64,000 nucleotides of DNA, taken from positions 29,198-93,197 of the IMG/VR virus record IMGVR_UViG_3300037189_018651; one strand, written 5' to 3'. The notes under the pieces were generated by a model that saw only the letters and a list, made by a program, of their open reading frames with translations, did not search any database and was not told the origin of the DNA. Below, piece after piece: positions 57,211 to 64,000 of the stretch. Position numbers and translations under genes: made by a program. Source of the DNA: a virus. Position 1 is the stretch's first letter, and every line of letters starts with the position of its first letter.

Positions 57211-59589
57211 TTACAGCGCTTCGATAGCGTTTATCGATCCAACGATTGTTGAAGGATCTGTTCCAGCAGCTACGAGTTTGGCTGTAAGAACAACTTTATC
57301 GGCATCTGTATAATTGATATTTGAACCCATGTTTAAGAAGTTCAAAGATGTCTTAACATCAATTGGGGAATTAGATGTGGCAAATCCAGACATAAGTTCA
57401 ATACCCTGTGATGTAATAGATGTTGTAGCTGTATAAGCCCATTGTCTCGAGGACTTACCTATGTCAGTTGAAGCTGGTACACCAGAGAGACCTGGATTTA
57501 ATAATAACTTCCATTGAACAAGAGATGAAGTAATCTTAGCATTACCTCCGGTATTGAGGTTAGCAGTATCAATAATATTCATCTGCTGAACTTGTAAATC
57601 AGATCTTTGATAAGGTTCACCTACTCTTAAACCAACACCAAGAATGGGTTGTTCTTTTCCAGCTGTTAGAGTAATTGGTGTAGTATTATAAGCAGCAACA
57701 AACGCAGGGTTTAATGATGATTCTGCTTCAATGTTAATTGATGTACCATCCAATGTCATTGTTGGGTTATATGACATTGCACTATAATTGAGGATTTCTT
57801 TTCTATCCATCAACGCTGGTGCACTTTCATATTGTAATCCTATTTGATTGGAGAAATCAAATTGATGTAGATAGGCTGGACCATTTGATCCATTGATGCC
57901 GAAATTAACTTTAGCTGTTCTACCACCATTAAACTCAAACCAAAGGGTATGAGCATTGTGGTAAGGAGTTGTAATAAATCTAGCATTGCTAACACTACTA
58001 TAAACACCTGGGTCGATAACATATGTAGCAGTTAATGTACTAGTTGCTGTATTATTAGCTGCGATAAAGACAGCACCATTATAACCAGAAGGAGATACAC
58101 CCGATATTGTTCCTCTTGTTCCAGGCTTTAATGCAGAGAGCGAACCATTTGAATAGGTAAATGAAGCATTGTAGACATTTCCATCACCAGTAATTGCAAC
58201 AGGCCATCTATTTGTTCCACCAGTTATAGAACCAGAGAGGGATGTATACCAATTTTGTTTAGATGGACCATTTCCATCTAACTTATCAACATTGAAATTA
58301 GTTTGATTGACTCTTTCTTCAACTAATGTTCCATCAGCTAATCTTCTGCGAACAACAACATTGAAGTCTGTTCCAGATAACTCAAAGAACATACCATTGT
58401 AATTTGTAAATGTACCAACTCTCTTTATTGCCCCGGCATCCTGTCCATCAAAATTAACTGTACCAAGCCATTCGTGAGAAACACCAGGTCTTACCTTAAA
58501 TCTTCTTCTTGATGCCCTTATTGCTGAACCTGTTAAACTTGGTCCAGATGTCATAGTAACAGAAGCTATATTCTGAACAAAGATGCTCGATGCACCAGTT
58601 GTAAATGATTCAATTATTCTTAAATCACCATCCTTATCGACAGATGATATATACCACCAAGATTGAGAAGGTGTTGCAACTTTAAGTCTGTTATTTGTAT
58701 CAAGCTGAGGGCCACGATCAAATGTTACCAGCTGTGTACCAACTGGTGTTGTAGAAATTGAATTAGTAATAGTAACTGTTCCGGAAACAGGAAGAGTTAC
58801 ATTACAAGCAACTATATCAAAAGCACTTACTGGATTTGTAACAGAGACTGCTGTAATTTGATTTGTTAAACTAAACGAACTTACAGGGTTTAAAACTGTT
58901 ACACTCGTACTTGTTAACTGATTAACAATCGACACAGCACTTACTGGGTTTAGAACCTGTACAGCAGTAATAGGATTATTAACTGTAAAAGAAGAAAGTT
59001 GATTAACTACACTAACAGAAGATACTGTATTGAGAATAGTAATACCGGTCAATTGATTAGTAACACTAACGGCTGTTAACTGAGTTGGAAAGTTTGTTAC
59101 AGAAACAGCTGTAATTGGATTTGTTAAGCTAAATGAACTTACAGGGTTTAAAACAGTTACGGCTGTTACAGAATTCGTAACAGATATAGCACTAACCGGG
59201 TTTGTATTAAAAACATTTAACGCGCTATTTGTTACTGAAGTTAAATTACCTCTTGAATCTCCTATTGTAATATTATCAATAGTTGATTCAAAATCTTGTG
59301 TGTGCACATACATTGCGCCGACTGTTGTATTACCAACTGTTGTAATAGGTATAACCCCGACACTTAAACCTGTATCTAGAGGATCACTAATATGTATATT
59401 ACCGATATTAAGATTGTTAGCAGTAAGACTAACAGCAATATCACCTAAGTTAGTAATATAGCCTAGCTTTGCAAACATCGGTCTACCCTGATTATTATCA
59501 ATCGGTACCCATGAATAAGTCTCTGCTAAACCTGGGTTATAAGTAGGTGTACCGTTGCCACCAGTTAATATCGGGGTTAATATCGCCAT
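57211..59589 (-). CDS. Fibre with AETYSW N-module and dense V.N-type short repeats
   Basis: A 792-residue fibre. Residues 1-65 are the AETYSW module (TPTYNPGLAETYSWVPI, RPMFAKLGYITNLGDI). About 125-275 consist of roughly a dozen 8-10-residue repeats (SVTNPVSAF, VLNPVSSFSLTN, ITAVSVTN), which would make a long trimeric beta shaft. The rest (about 300-790) is a large beta region with DRGPQLDTNNRLKVATPSQSW, KVRPGVSHEWLGTVNFDGQDAG and WFEFNGGRTAKVNFG, possibly jelly-roll tip domains. Role: receptor-binding fibre. A CATAAATA box precedes it. Confidence 0.75.
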   Translation of the reverse strand: MAILTPILTGGNGTPTYNPGLAETYSWVPIDNNQGRPMFAKLGYITNLGDIAVSLTANNLNIGNIHISDPLDTGLSVGVIPITTVGNTTVGAMYVHTQDFESTIDNITIGDSRGNLTSVTNSALNVFNTNPVSAISVTNSVTAVTVLNPVSSFSLTNPITAVSVTNFPTQLTAVSVTNQLTGITILNTVSSVSVVNQLSSFTVNNPITAVQVLNPVSAVSIVNQLTSTSVTVLNPVSSFSLTNQITAVSVTNPVSAFDIVACNVTLPVSGTVTITNSISTTPVGTQLVTFDRGPQLDTNNRLKVATPSQSWWYISSVDKDGDLRIIESFTTGASSIFVQNIASVTMTSGPSLTGSAIRASRRRFKVRPGVSHEWLGTVNFDGQDAGAIKRVGTFTNYNGMFFELSGTDFNVVVRRRLADGTLVEERVNQTNFNVDKLDGNGPSKQNWYTSLSGSITGGTNRWPVAITGDGNVYNASFTYSNGSLSALKPGTRGTISGVSPSGYNGAVFIAANNTATSTLTATYVIDPGVYSSVSNARFITTPYHNAHTLWFEFNGGRTAKVNFGINGSNGPAYLHQFDFSNQIGLQYESAPALMDRKEILNYSAMSYNPTMTLDGTSINIEAESSLNPAFVAAYNTTPITLTAGKEQPILGVGLRVGEPYQRSDLQVQQMNIIDTANLNTGGNAKITSSLVQWKLLLNPGLSGVPASTDIGKSSRQWAYTATTSITSQGIELMSGFATSNSPIDVKTSLNFLNMGSNINYTDADKVVLTAKLVAAGTDPSTIVGSINAIEAL

Positions 59590-59627
59590 CTACTTATATT
59601 TATGAGTAAAAGAATAAATATTAAACT

Positions 59628-59867
59628 ATGACACTCATTGTTCCCTGCACAGGTACTAACGTTGCCCCGACATACGATTTAAACAAAATTACCTGGTCAG
59701 GTTTTCATAGTACGTCTGAGGAAGCAGAAAAGCATCTACAACATCAGCTTGATAAACTCTCAAACGAACACATAATAATAAGTGCTAAGAGCCAGTTCGT
59801 TAACAGACACTTTAAAGGTTATTTCCTTTATCGTTATCATGTTATAGTAGCACCTCTTAGTGCTTAA
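59628..59867 (+). CDS. Unknown 79-aa protein
   Basis: A 79-residue alpha/beta protein (KITWSGFHSTSEEAEKHLQHQLDKL, KSQFVNRHFKGYFLYRYHVIVAPL). AATAAATA (59613-59620) lies 7 nt upstream. It stops 1 nt before the nucleotidase ATG (TAATATG) and is presumably co-transcribed. No function recognised. Confidence 0.58.
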   Translation: MTLIVPCTGTNVAPTYDLNKITWSGFHSTSEEAEKHLQHQLDKLSNEHIIISAKSQFVNRHFKGYFLYRYHVIVAPLSA

Positions 59868-59868
59868 T

Positions 59869-60828
59869 ATGAACCCTATTTGCTATCTTGATATGGACGG
59901 TTTGCTTGCAAACTTGTTCGATACAATAGCGCATAAGTTATATCATAAAGATTATAAAGATATTACACCAGAAGAGAAGCAAGAAGCTAGAAAGATCTGG
60001 AAAGATAAACAAGAGTTTCACAATCATCTAGGTGATGTTTACGAGGTATTTGCAAACCTTGAACCATACCCTACTAATGACGCTTTAATAAGAAAAGTTA
60101 TAGAGAAGTTTGGTTCTTTTAAGATTTGTTCTCATCCTGCGAGTATTGATATAGAAGAATGCAAGAAGGGAAAAAGTGAATGGATTAAGAAGCATATTAT
60201 ACCGAAGTACGGAAAGTATTTTAAAGGTGTTGAGTATCCTCAAAACAAATCAATTTACGCTATAAACGAAGATGGTACACCGAATGTTCTTATCGATGAT
60301 TTCCCTCCTTATGTAGATGCTTGGAACAATAAAGGTGGTATAGCTATTAGATTACAATCTAGTCTTTTTAAATCAGATGAAGAAATAAGTAATTATCTAG
60401 ATCAAGAGTTTAGCAAGATACCTATGAAAGAAAGCTTTAACAGTATAGTCGGTTCAATTCTTGTAGAAAATTCTGTAAGCGATGCAGTGTTTAAGCTAGC
60501 TATAGAAGATGCTATAGTATGTATGATTGACGATTACAAAGAAGACGATGACGAAGACAATTTTGATGTCTGGGATCGAATACTAGATAATATGCAGACA
60601 GATAAGAAGCTTTTAGATGATGTATATAATAACTCGTTAAACGTTTTAAAAATAGAAAAAGAAAAAGGACAAATAAGAGATTATTCAGAGGATGACTTCT
60701 GTAAATACTTTGCTAAACATTACACTTATAAAGAACCTATGAAGAGATATGTTCTAAAGAAGTCCATTATTAACAAATTAACACCGAAGACAAAAAATAC
60801 TTTTAAGGGGTTAATAGATATAATCTAG
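59869..60828 (+). CDS. HAD-family 5'(3')-deoxyribonucleotidase-like protein with C-terminal extension
   Basis: A 319-residue protein. The N-terminal ~185 residues are a HAD phosphatase of the 5'(3')-deoxyribonucleotidase type: YLDMDGLLANLFD (nucleophile D8, D10), FKICSHPASIDIEEC (motif II region) and NVLIDDFPPYVDAWNNKGGIAI (motif IV). It would dephosphorylate (deoxy)nucleoside monophosphates. The ~130-residue C-terminal part is acidic (DDYKEDDDEDNFD), then basic and helical, and is not in typical family members; its origin is unclear. Start is ATG 59869 rather than in-frame GTG 59860, which overlaps the upstream gene. Confidence 0.75.
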   Translation: MNPICYLDMDGLLANLFDTIAHKLYHKDYKDITPEEKQEARKIWKDKQEFHNHLGDVYEVFANLEPYPTNDALIRKVIEKFGSFKICSHPASIDIEECKKGKSEWIKKHIIPKYGKYFKGVEYPQNKSIYAINEDGTPNVLIDDFPPYVDAWNNKGGIAIRLQSSLFKSDEEISNYLDQEFSKIPMKESFNSIVGSILVENSVSDAVFKLAIEDAIVCMIDDYKEDDDEDNFDVWDRILDNMQTDKKLLDDVYNNSLNVLKIEKEKGQIRDYSEDDFCKYFAKHYTYKEPMKRYVLKKSIINKLTPKTKNTFKGLIDII

Positions 60829-60856
60829 TTGCCGTTCATTTAAAAGCCTCTAATAT
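60829..60856 (+). promoter_or_regulatory. Sigma70-like promoter TTGCCG-N16-TAATAT
   Basis: TTGCCG (60829-60834) and TAATAT (60851-60856), 16 nt apart, ending 7 nt before the ATG at 60864; same geometry as the sites at 20344, 28333 and 56568. Confidence 0.55.
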
Positions 60857-60863
60857 AAAAATT

Positions 60864-61496
60864 ATGGGTATGTTCGATACAGTCTATGTGGAGCGCAAGC
60901 TCCCTTTAACTAAAGAAATTAAAAAAGCCTTTCCTAATAAGGATTGGACTAAAGTAGACTTCCAAACTAAAGATTTGGATAATACAATGACTGCTTACCA
61001 TATTAAGAAGAATGGTTACCTCTACACTGAAAAGGTAGAAGGAGAGCATATCCGTACAGTAACAGAAGAGGAAGAAGCAAAACTTAAAAAGCAAGGTAAG
61101 TGGTGCTGGCCTTATAAGTTTGTAGAAACTAGCAGAACCTCAGTAAAGAAACTAATCACCGACACAATCAACTTCTATGATTATAGAGAAGATGAAGAAG
61201 GTAATACCTGGGATATCGAGTTTGATGCTGAGTTTATTAAAGGTAAGCTTGTTTCTCTTGAACTCGTAAAAGGAGAGATTTCTATTACAGCAGAAGAAAA
61301 CCAAGCTCGAGAGGTAAAATGGCAGAATGAATGGCTTGCTTATGAAAATCATCCCTGGACTAAAACTAAGAAGTTTCTGAATAAGATTACTTTTAATCGT
61401 TGGTCTAAGTTTTGGTTCAAGGTTTCTAGAGGAATTTATTGGGCTCAGCAAAAGCTCTCTAAGCTTCAAATTTGGGTTAACCGTAACGTTGCTTAA
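60864..61496 (+). CDS. Conserved phage protein (MGMFDT family), unknown function
   Basis: A 210-residue protein starting MGMFDTVYVERKLPL, a start shared by a widespread phage/bacterial protein family of unknown role. The middle contains FQTKDLDNTMTAYHIKKNGYLYTE and a beta-rich FDAEFIKGKLVSLELVKGE. The C-terminus is basic and aromatic (WFKVSRGIYWAQQKLSKLQIW). Shares the last base of its stop region with the next ATG (TAATGA). Confidence 0.65.
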   Translation: MGMFDTVYVERKLPLTKEIKKAFPNKDWTKVDFQTKDLDNTMTAYHIKKNGYLYTEKVEGEHIRTVTEEEEAKLKKQGKWCWPYKFVETSRTSVKKLITDTINFYDYREDEEGNTWDIEFDAEFIKGKLVSLELVKGEISITAEENQAREVKWQNEWLAYENHPWTKTKKFLNKITFNRWSKFWFKVSRGIYWAQQKLSKLQIWVNRNVA

Positions 61497-62179
61497 TGAA
61501 GCAGCCACCTATTGATATAATTGTTCAGGAGATAACTGATAATATTTTTCATATTATTATTAAAGATCAATATGATCTTACAATGACGTTTTGTAGAGCG
61601 CAGGAGTTTTACGAATCACCTTTAAAAGCAATTCGTGGTAAGAAATTCACCATGATTGAGTTCATGCGTATGTACGCCAGACATAATGGTTATACAACGT
61701 TTACGTATCCAGATGACTGGGCAGGGTTTAATATTCCGGGTAAAGTACTTACCGAACACTTTCGTTTAGGTATTGATGATCCGAATACTTACGATAAGGT
61801 ATTGAACGATATATACTTCCGTGCAAAAGAAAAAGTAGGTAGTGATAACTTCTATTTTATTGGTTCAAATGGATTAAGCGAAAGCACTCTAGATCATGAG
61901 TTATGTCACGCTTTTTATTATCTAGATAAAAATTATAAGAAGAAAGTTAATAATATACTCAAAAAGCTAGATAAGAATGTTAAAGATACAATTTATAAAC
62001 ATCTTATTGAAATGGGGTATTGTAAAAAAGTTCTTTTAGATGAACTCAATGCTTATATGACAATTGATTCAAAAGATATTTTGAACTTAAAATTTAATAA
62101 ATCTGAAGTAAAATCTATAAAACAAACTTCGAAAGCTCTTAAAGAGATTTTTCTATCGTATTTTAATGAAAATAATTGA
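61496..62179 (+). CDS. HExxH metallopeptidase-like phage protein
   Basis: A 227-residue protein with a zinc-protease-type motif LDHELCHAFYYLDKNYKK (H134-E135-xx-H138) and a downstream LLDELNAYM whose Glu (near 183) could be the third ligand. The N-terminal half is alpha/beta (PDDWAGFNIPGKVL). I recognise the DHE..HA.YYL pattern from phage proteins but know no substrate. It overlaps the oxygenase gene by 14 nt. Confidence 0.62.
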   Translation: MKQPPIDIIVQEITDNIFHIIIKDQYDLTMTFCRAQEFYESPLKAIRGKKFTMIEFMRMYARHNGYTTFTYPDDWAGFNIPGKVLTEHFRLGIDDPNTYDKVLNDIYFRAKEKVGSDNFYFIGSNGLSESTLDHELCHAFYYLDKNYKKKVNNILKKLDKNVKDTIYKHLIEMGYCKKVLLDELNAYMTIDSKDILNLKFNKSEVKSIKQTSKALKEIFLSYFNENN

Positions 62180-62708
62180 TAATATTTTACCCGAAGAGGA
62201 ATTCGCAATACTTGAACACAAAGTAATGGGTAAGTTTCCTTGGTACTTCGGAAGAAAGGGTAACGGCTCAGAAGAAGACAATTTGTTTCTGTATAGCTGG
62301 TTTCATATTATAACCGGAGGTCTTACCTGGGTAGAAGGTGAACAAGGTATATTTGCTAGAACAGTTTATAGGATTTTACAGCTTGCTGGAGAAAACGTTA
62401 AAGATGTTTTTAGGGTGCGTATGATTTTAAACACTGCAACAGATAAACCATACAATGCAGGAGCTCATGTTGATAGGGACGGTAACCATCGTACTGCTCT
62501 TTTATACATAAATGATTCTGACGGTCCAACTATAATCTACAATGAAAGAGAAAGTGCTATAACGCCTACAGATTTCACTGTACAGGCAGAAGTACTACCT
62601 AAAAGGAATAGACTGTTATGCTTTGACGGTCAACAGTATCATGCAGGTACTACACCTACAACAGTGCCTAGAAGAGTTATAATGAACATTAACTATTCAG
62701 TTGAATAA
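62166..62708 (+). CDS. 2-oxoglutarate/Fe(II)-dependent oxygenase
   Basis: A 180-residue double-stranded beta-helix oxygenase of the kind common in marine T4-like phages. Iron ligands H101-x-D103 (GAHVDRDGNHRTALLYIND) and H159 (QQYHAG) are present, with R169/R170 (PRRVIMNINY) binding 2-oxoglutarate. The N-terminus IIDNILPEEEFAIL is the usual start of this family. Substrate unknown; hydroxylation or demethylation of a protein, nucleobase or small molecule are all possible. Confidence 0.87.
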   Translation: MKIIDNILPEEEFAILEHKVMGKFPWYFGRKGNGSEEDNLFLYSWFHIITGGLTWVEGEQGIFARTVYRILQLAGENVKDVFRVRMILNTATDKPYNAGAHVDRDGNHRTALLYINDSDGPTIIYNERESAITPTDFTVQAEVLPKRNRLLCFDGQQYHAGTTPTTVPRRVIMNINYSVE

Positions 62709-62750
62709 ATATAGTTAGAATATAAACTATACATAGTTCTTTGAAATTAT

Positions 62751-63195
62751 GGGGGCGTACTGGATTCGACTTATAATCGAACTTTGTATTGCACGCAGTG
62801 GTTGATCTGATGGCCACTATAAAATCAGATTAAAAAAACTAAACGCAGAAGACAACACTGATGCGCTCTTAGCTGAAGCTGAGTATTGTATTAATCACGC
62901 CGACGAGATCCTCGCCGGTGTTGAGGACGAATACCTCCTCGCAGCCTAAAAACTAAGATTGGATCCTATTAAAAATCTTAGGAGCTTAAACAATAGGTTT
63001 GGTGGGTCATCTGAGCCAATAAAATAAACGGTGTCTGGAACTGAGTCCTAAGTACAACTCAGTAGGTAAGGAAACAAACATAAGGCCGGTAAGCCACGAC
63101 AACCTATTTCAACCAAATGTCAAAATTACCTAAGCGTGTAGAAGTACAGACTTAACATTATAAACACAGGGGTTCGACTCCCCTCGCCTCCACCA
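62751..63195 (+). ncRNA. ssrA: Phage-encoded one-piece tmRNA
   Basis: A 445-nt transfer-messenger RNA, a device that frees stalled ribosomes. The tRNA-like ends pair over 7 bp, GGGGGCG (62751-62757) with CGCCTCC (63185-63191), and include a G3-U70 wobble pair, the alanyl-tRNA synthetase identity element; the discriminator is A and CCA is encoded (63193-63195). The 5' end has the hallmark CTGGATTCGAC and the 3' end a T arm AGGGG-TTCGACT-CCCCT. The tag reading frame is at 62845-62949, and pseudoknot-like G/C stretches follow. It is one-piece, unlike the two-piece tmRNAs of alphaproteobacteria and marine picocyanobacteria. Longer than the E. coli RNA (363 nt). Confidence 0.95.
62845..62949 (+). 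other. tmRNA tag-peptide reading frame (34 codons)
   Basis: The resume codon is taken as GCA at 62845, in the context ACTAAAC-GCA-GAA-GAC-AAC. The frame runs 34 codons to TAA (62947-62949): starts AEDNTDALLAEAEY, has an NHADEILAG middle, and ends VEDEYLLAA. The LAA end is the ClpX-recognised degron; the internal DALLA resembles a second degron. Typical tags are about 10 residues, so this is near the upper end of known lengths. Confidence 0.85.
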
Positions 63196-63225
63196 ATTTA
63201 AAGTACTTTGAACATAAGTACTTAC

Positions 63226-63588
63226 ATGGCTTCGACACGTTTAAATCATACACTAGATGTAGCTAAAGGAAAAATACCTGCAGGAGGACCTAAGCGTTCT
63301 CCTAAATGGACCGCTACACGTAAAGAACATCTTAAGAATAACCCAAAATGTGCTATATGTGAAGGTACAAAACAATTAAACGTACATCATATCAAACCAT
63401 TTCACTTACATCCTGATTTAGAATTAGACCCTGATAATCTTATTACATTATGTGAATGTGCTAGTTACGGAATTATCTGCCATTTACTTGTAGGGCATTT
63501 AGGTGATTATAAAAATATAAATCCAAACTCTGTAGAGGATGCTAAGATTTGGAATGCTAAATTAAAAGAAGAACATTTTGAAAAATAA
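63226..63588 (+). CDS. HNH endonuclease
   Basis: A 120-residue HNH nuclease from ATG 63226 (in-frame TTG 63208 is disfavoured). Zinc knuckle CAIC (near 42-45) pairs with later Cys/His; HNH core NVHHIKPFHLHPDLELDPDNLITLC, then CH..VGHLGDY. Free-standing HNH enzymes in phages act in DNA packaging or as homing endonucleases. Its position between the tmRNA and a tRNA gene is a typical homing-endonuclease location. Confidence 0.85.
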   Translation: MASTRLNHTLDVAKGKIPAGGPKRSPKWTATRKEHLKNNPKCAICEGTKQLNVHHIKPFHLHPDLELDPDNLITLCECASYGIICHLLVGHLGDYKNINPNSVEDAKIWNAKLKEEHFEK

Positions 63589-63589
63589 C

Positions 63590-63618
63590 TTGACTTAAGG
63601 TTATTAATTAGATAATAT
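63590..63618 (+). promoter_or_regulatory. Sigma70-like promoter TTGACT-N17-TAATAT for the tRNA
   Basis: TTGACT (63590-63595) and TAATAT (63613-63618), 17 nt apart; predicted start near 63625, just before the tRNA at 63633. Confidence 0.65.
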
Positions 63619-63632
63619 ATTAGACCAATAAC

Positions 63633-63716
63633 GCCTGAGTCCCTTAGTGGCCAATAGGATCGGTTTTGTAAACCGACGCGCAAGCTCCGTGAGTTCGAAT
63701 CTCACCTCAGGCTCCA
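63633..63716 (+). tRNA. tRNA-Thr(TGT)
   Basis: Cloverleaf by eye: acceptor GCCTGAG/CTCAGGC (7 bp), D stem CCT/AGG, anticodon stem TCGGT/ACCGA with loop TTTGTAA (anticodon TGT, reads ACA), a 12-nt variable region CGCGCAAGCTCC, T arm GTGAG-TTCGAAT-CTCAC, discriminator T and encoded CCA. ACA is heavily used for Thr in this AT-rich genome, so it probably supports phage translation. The long variable region and U73 are unusual for tRNA-Thr. Confidence 0.88.
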
Positions 63717-63728
63717 TTTTTTGTTGAT

Positions 63729-63758
63729 TTATTCTATAAAGATAGAATAATTATATTT
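63729..63758 (+). terminator. Weak AT-rich hairpin after tRNA
   Basis: Perfect 9-bp inverted repeat TTATTCTAT / ATAGAATAA with a 4-nt loop followed by TTATATTT. Almost all A-T pairs, so a terminator or processing hairpin of low strength. Confidence 0.4.
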
Positions 63759-63820
63759 GCTCAGGTGCTCAATCAGACCTAAAGCAAACATATTAACTCG
63801 CTTAATAAAGGAGAAAAAAT

Positions 63821-64000
63821 ATGACAACAACAATAACACCATACACAGTCGGCAGGCTCGTTCCTGCCCAGGGCGCGGGGTACAGCCACCTCCCAGCTCT
63901 GTTTAATGAAAGCTGGCTAAGTGATGTCTTTAAGGACTTCGATAAAGCATTTGATATTCCAAATGCAGTCTATCCTTATAACATCGTATCAGAAACCGAT
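63821..64000 (+). CDS. hsp20: Small heat shock protein Hsp20, N-terminal part
   Basis: 60 codons to the window edge. N-terminus MTTTITPYTVG, then LFNESWLSDVFKDFDKAF and the sHSP signature NAVYPYNIVSETD that opens the alpha-crystallin domain (YP.YNI..). Phage Hsp20 is a signature of marine T4-like phages. It has a clear Shine-Dalgarno (AAAGGAG, 63807-63813, 7 nt before ATG), rare in this window. The C-terminal domain lies outside, so the call rests on the signature alone. Confidence 0.65.
   Translation, partial: MTTTITPYTVGRLVPAQGAGYSHLPALFNESWLSDVFKDFDKAFDIPNAVYPYNIVSETD

Noticed and set aside
3610-59589. Diversity-generating retroelement driving fibre variation
   Set aside because: No reverse transcriptase gene, no template/variable repeat pair with A-biased changes was seen; fibre diversity here looks like duplication and module exchange.
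62751-63195. Short protein-coding gene in the tmRNA region
   Set aside because: The only sensible frame is the tmRNA tag; the ends, T arm and CCA show it is an RNA gene.
1-64000. Temperate lifestyle, insertion sequences or attachment sites
   Set aside because: No integrase, repressor, transposase or terminal inverted repeats visible; the tRNA near the right end shows no adjacent duplicated 3' fragment.

Overview
This window is part of the genome of a large, AT-rich, strictly lytic-looking tailed phage of the T4-like (myovirus) lineage. The evidence is a T4-type head block at the left end: prohead protease gp21 (cut by the window edge), a small gp68-like core protein, scaffold gp22 and major capsid protein gp23. 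Elsewhere there is a gp5-like cell-puncturing baseplate protein with a separate central spike, a gp15-like tail completion protein, a probable gp14-like neck protein, PhoH, a T4 RNase H/FEN-type exonuclease, a 2OG-Fe(II) oxygenase and the start of a phage Hsp20. No integrase, repressor or transposase is visible. A lipoprotein-plus-transmembrane spanin implies a Gram-negative host. Most genes lack a Shine-Dalgarno sequence.

Layout: 1-3530 head genes; 3610-6654 four tandem paralogous jelly-roll-like fibre proteins; 6756-8512 (minus) sulfotransferase and GT9-type glycosyltransferase; 8587-15136 baseplate/spike operon (QFLG-repeat protein, gp5-like hub with inserted enzymes, spike tip); 15133-21646 PhoH, a second glycosyltransferase, a phosphoesterase and APS kinase; 21655-23498 lysis cassette (u-spanin, three small membrane proteins, endolysin); 23500-33571 mostly small unknown genes, a tail fibre, the exonuclease, neck protein and an acidic codon-optimised protein; 33607-49409 (minus) and 49488-55546 (plus) about 22 kb of adhesin/fibre genes reading away from a common divergent promoter; 55539-59589 gp15 and another fibre; 59628-62708 nucleotidase, metallopeptidase and oxygenase; 62751-63716 a phage-encoded tmRNA, an HNH endonuclease and a tRNA-Thr; Hsp20 starts at 63821 and runs off the right edge.

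How it works together: roughly twenty fibre-like proteins share a small set of interchangeable N-terminal modules (IGDSL..IN.NF; AETYSW; FNPFTGNFD; a W/C-rich KYPKKW module), which suggests shared docking sites carrying variable tips. Two putative tail-fibre assembly chaperones lie among them. APS kinase (makes PAPS) and a PAPS-type sulfotransferase, with two glycosyltransferases, form a candidate glycan sulfation pathway. Transcription seems to use two signals: a T4-late-like TATAAATA box 5-12 nt before start codons on both strands, and TTGNNN-N16/17-TATAAT-like promoters also very close to start codons. Both predict leaderless or nearly leaderless mRNAs. The tmRNA, with an unusually long 34-codon tag reading frame, may relate to this translation regime.
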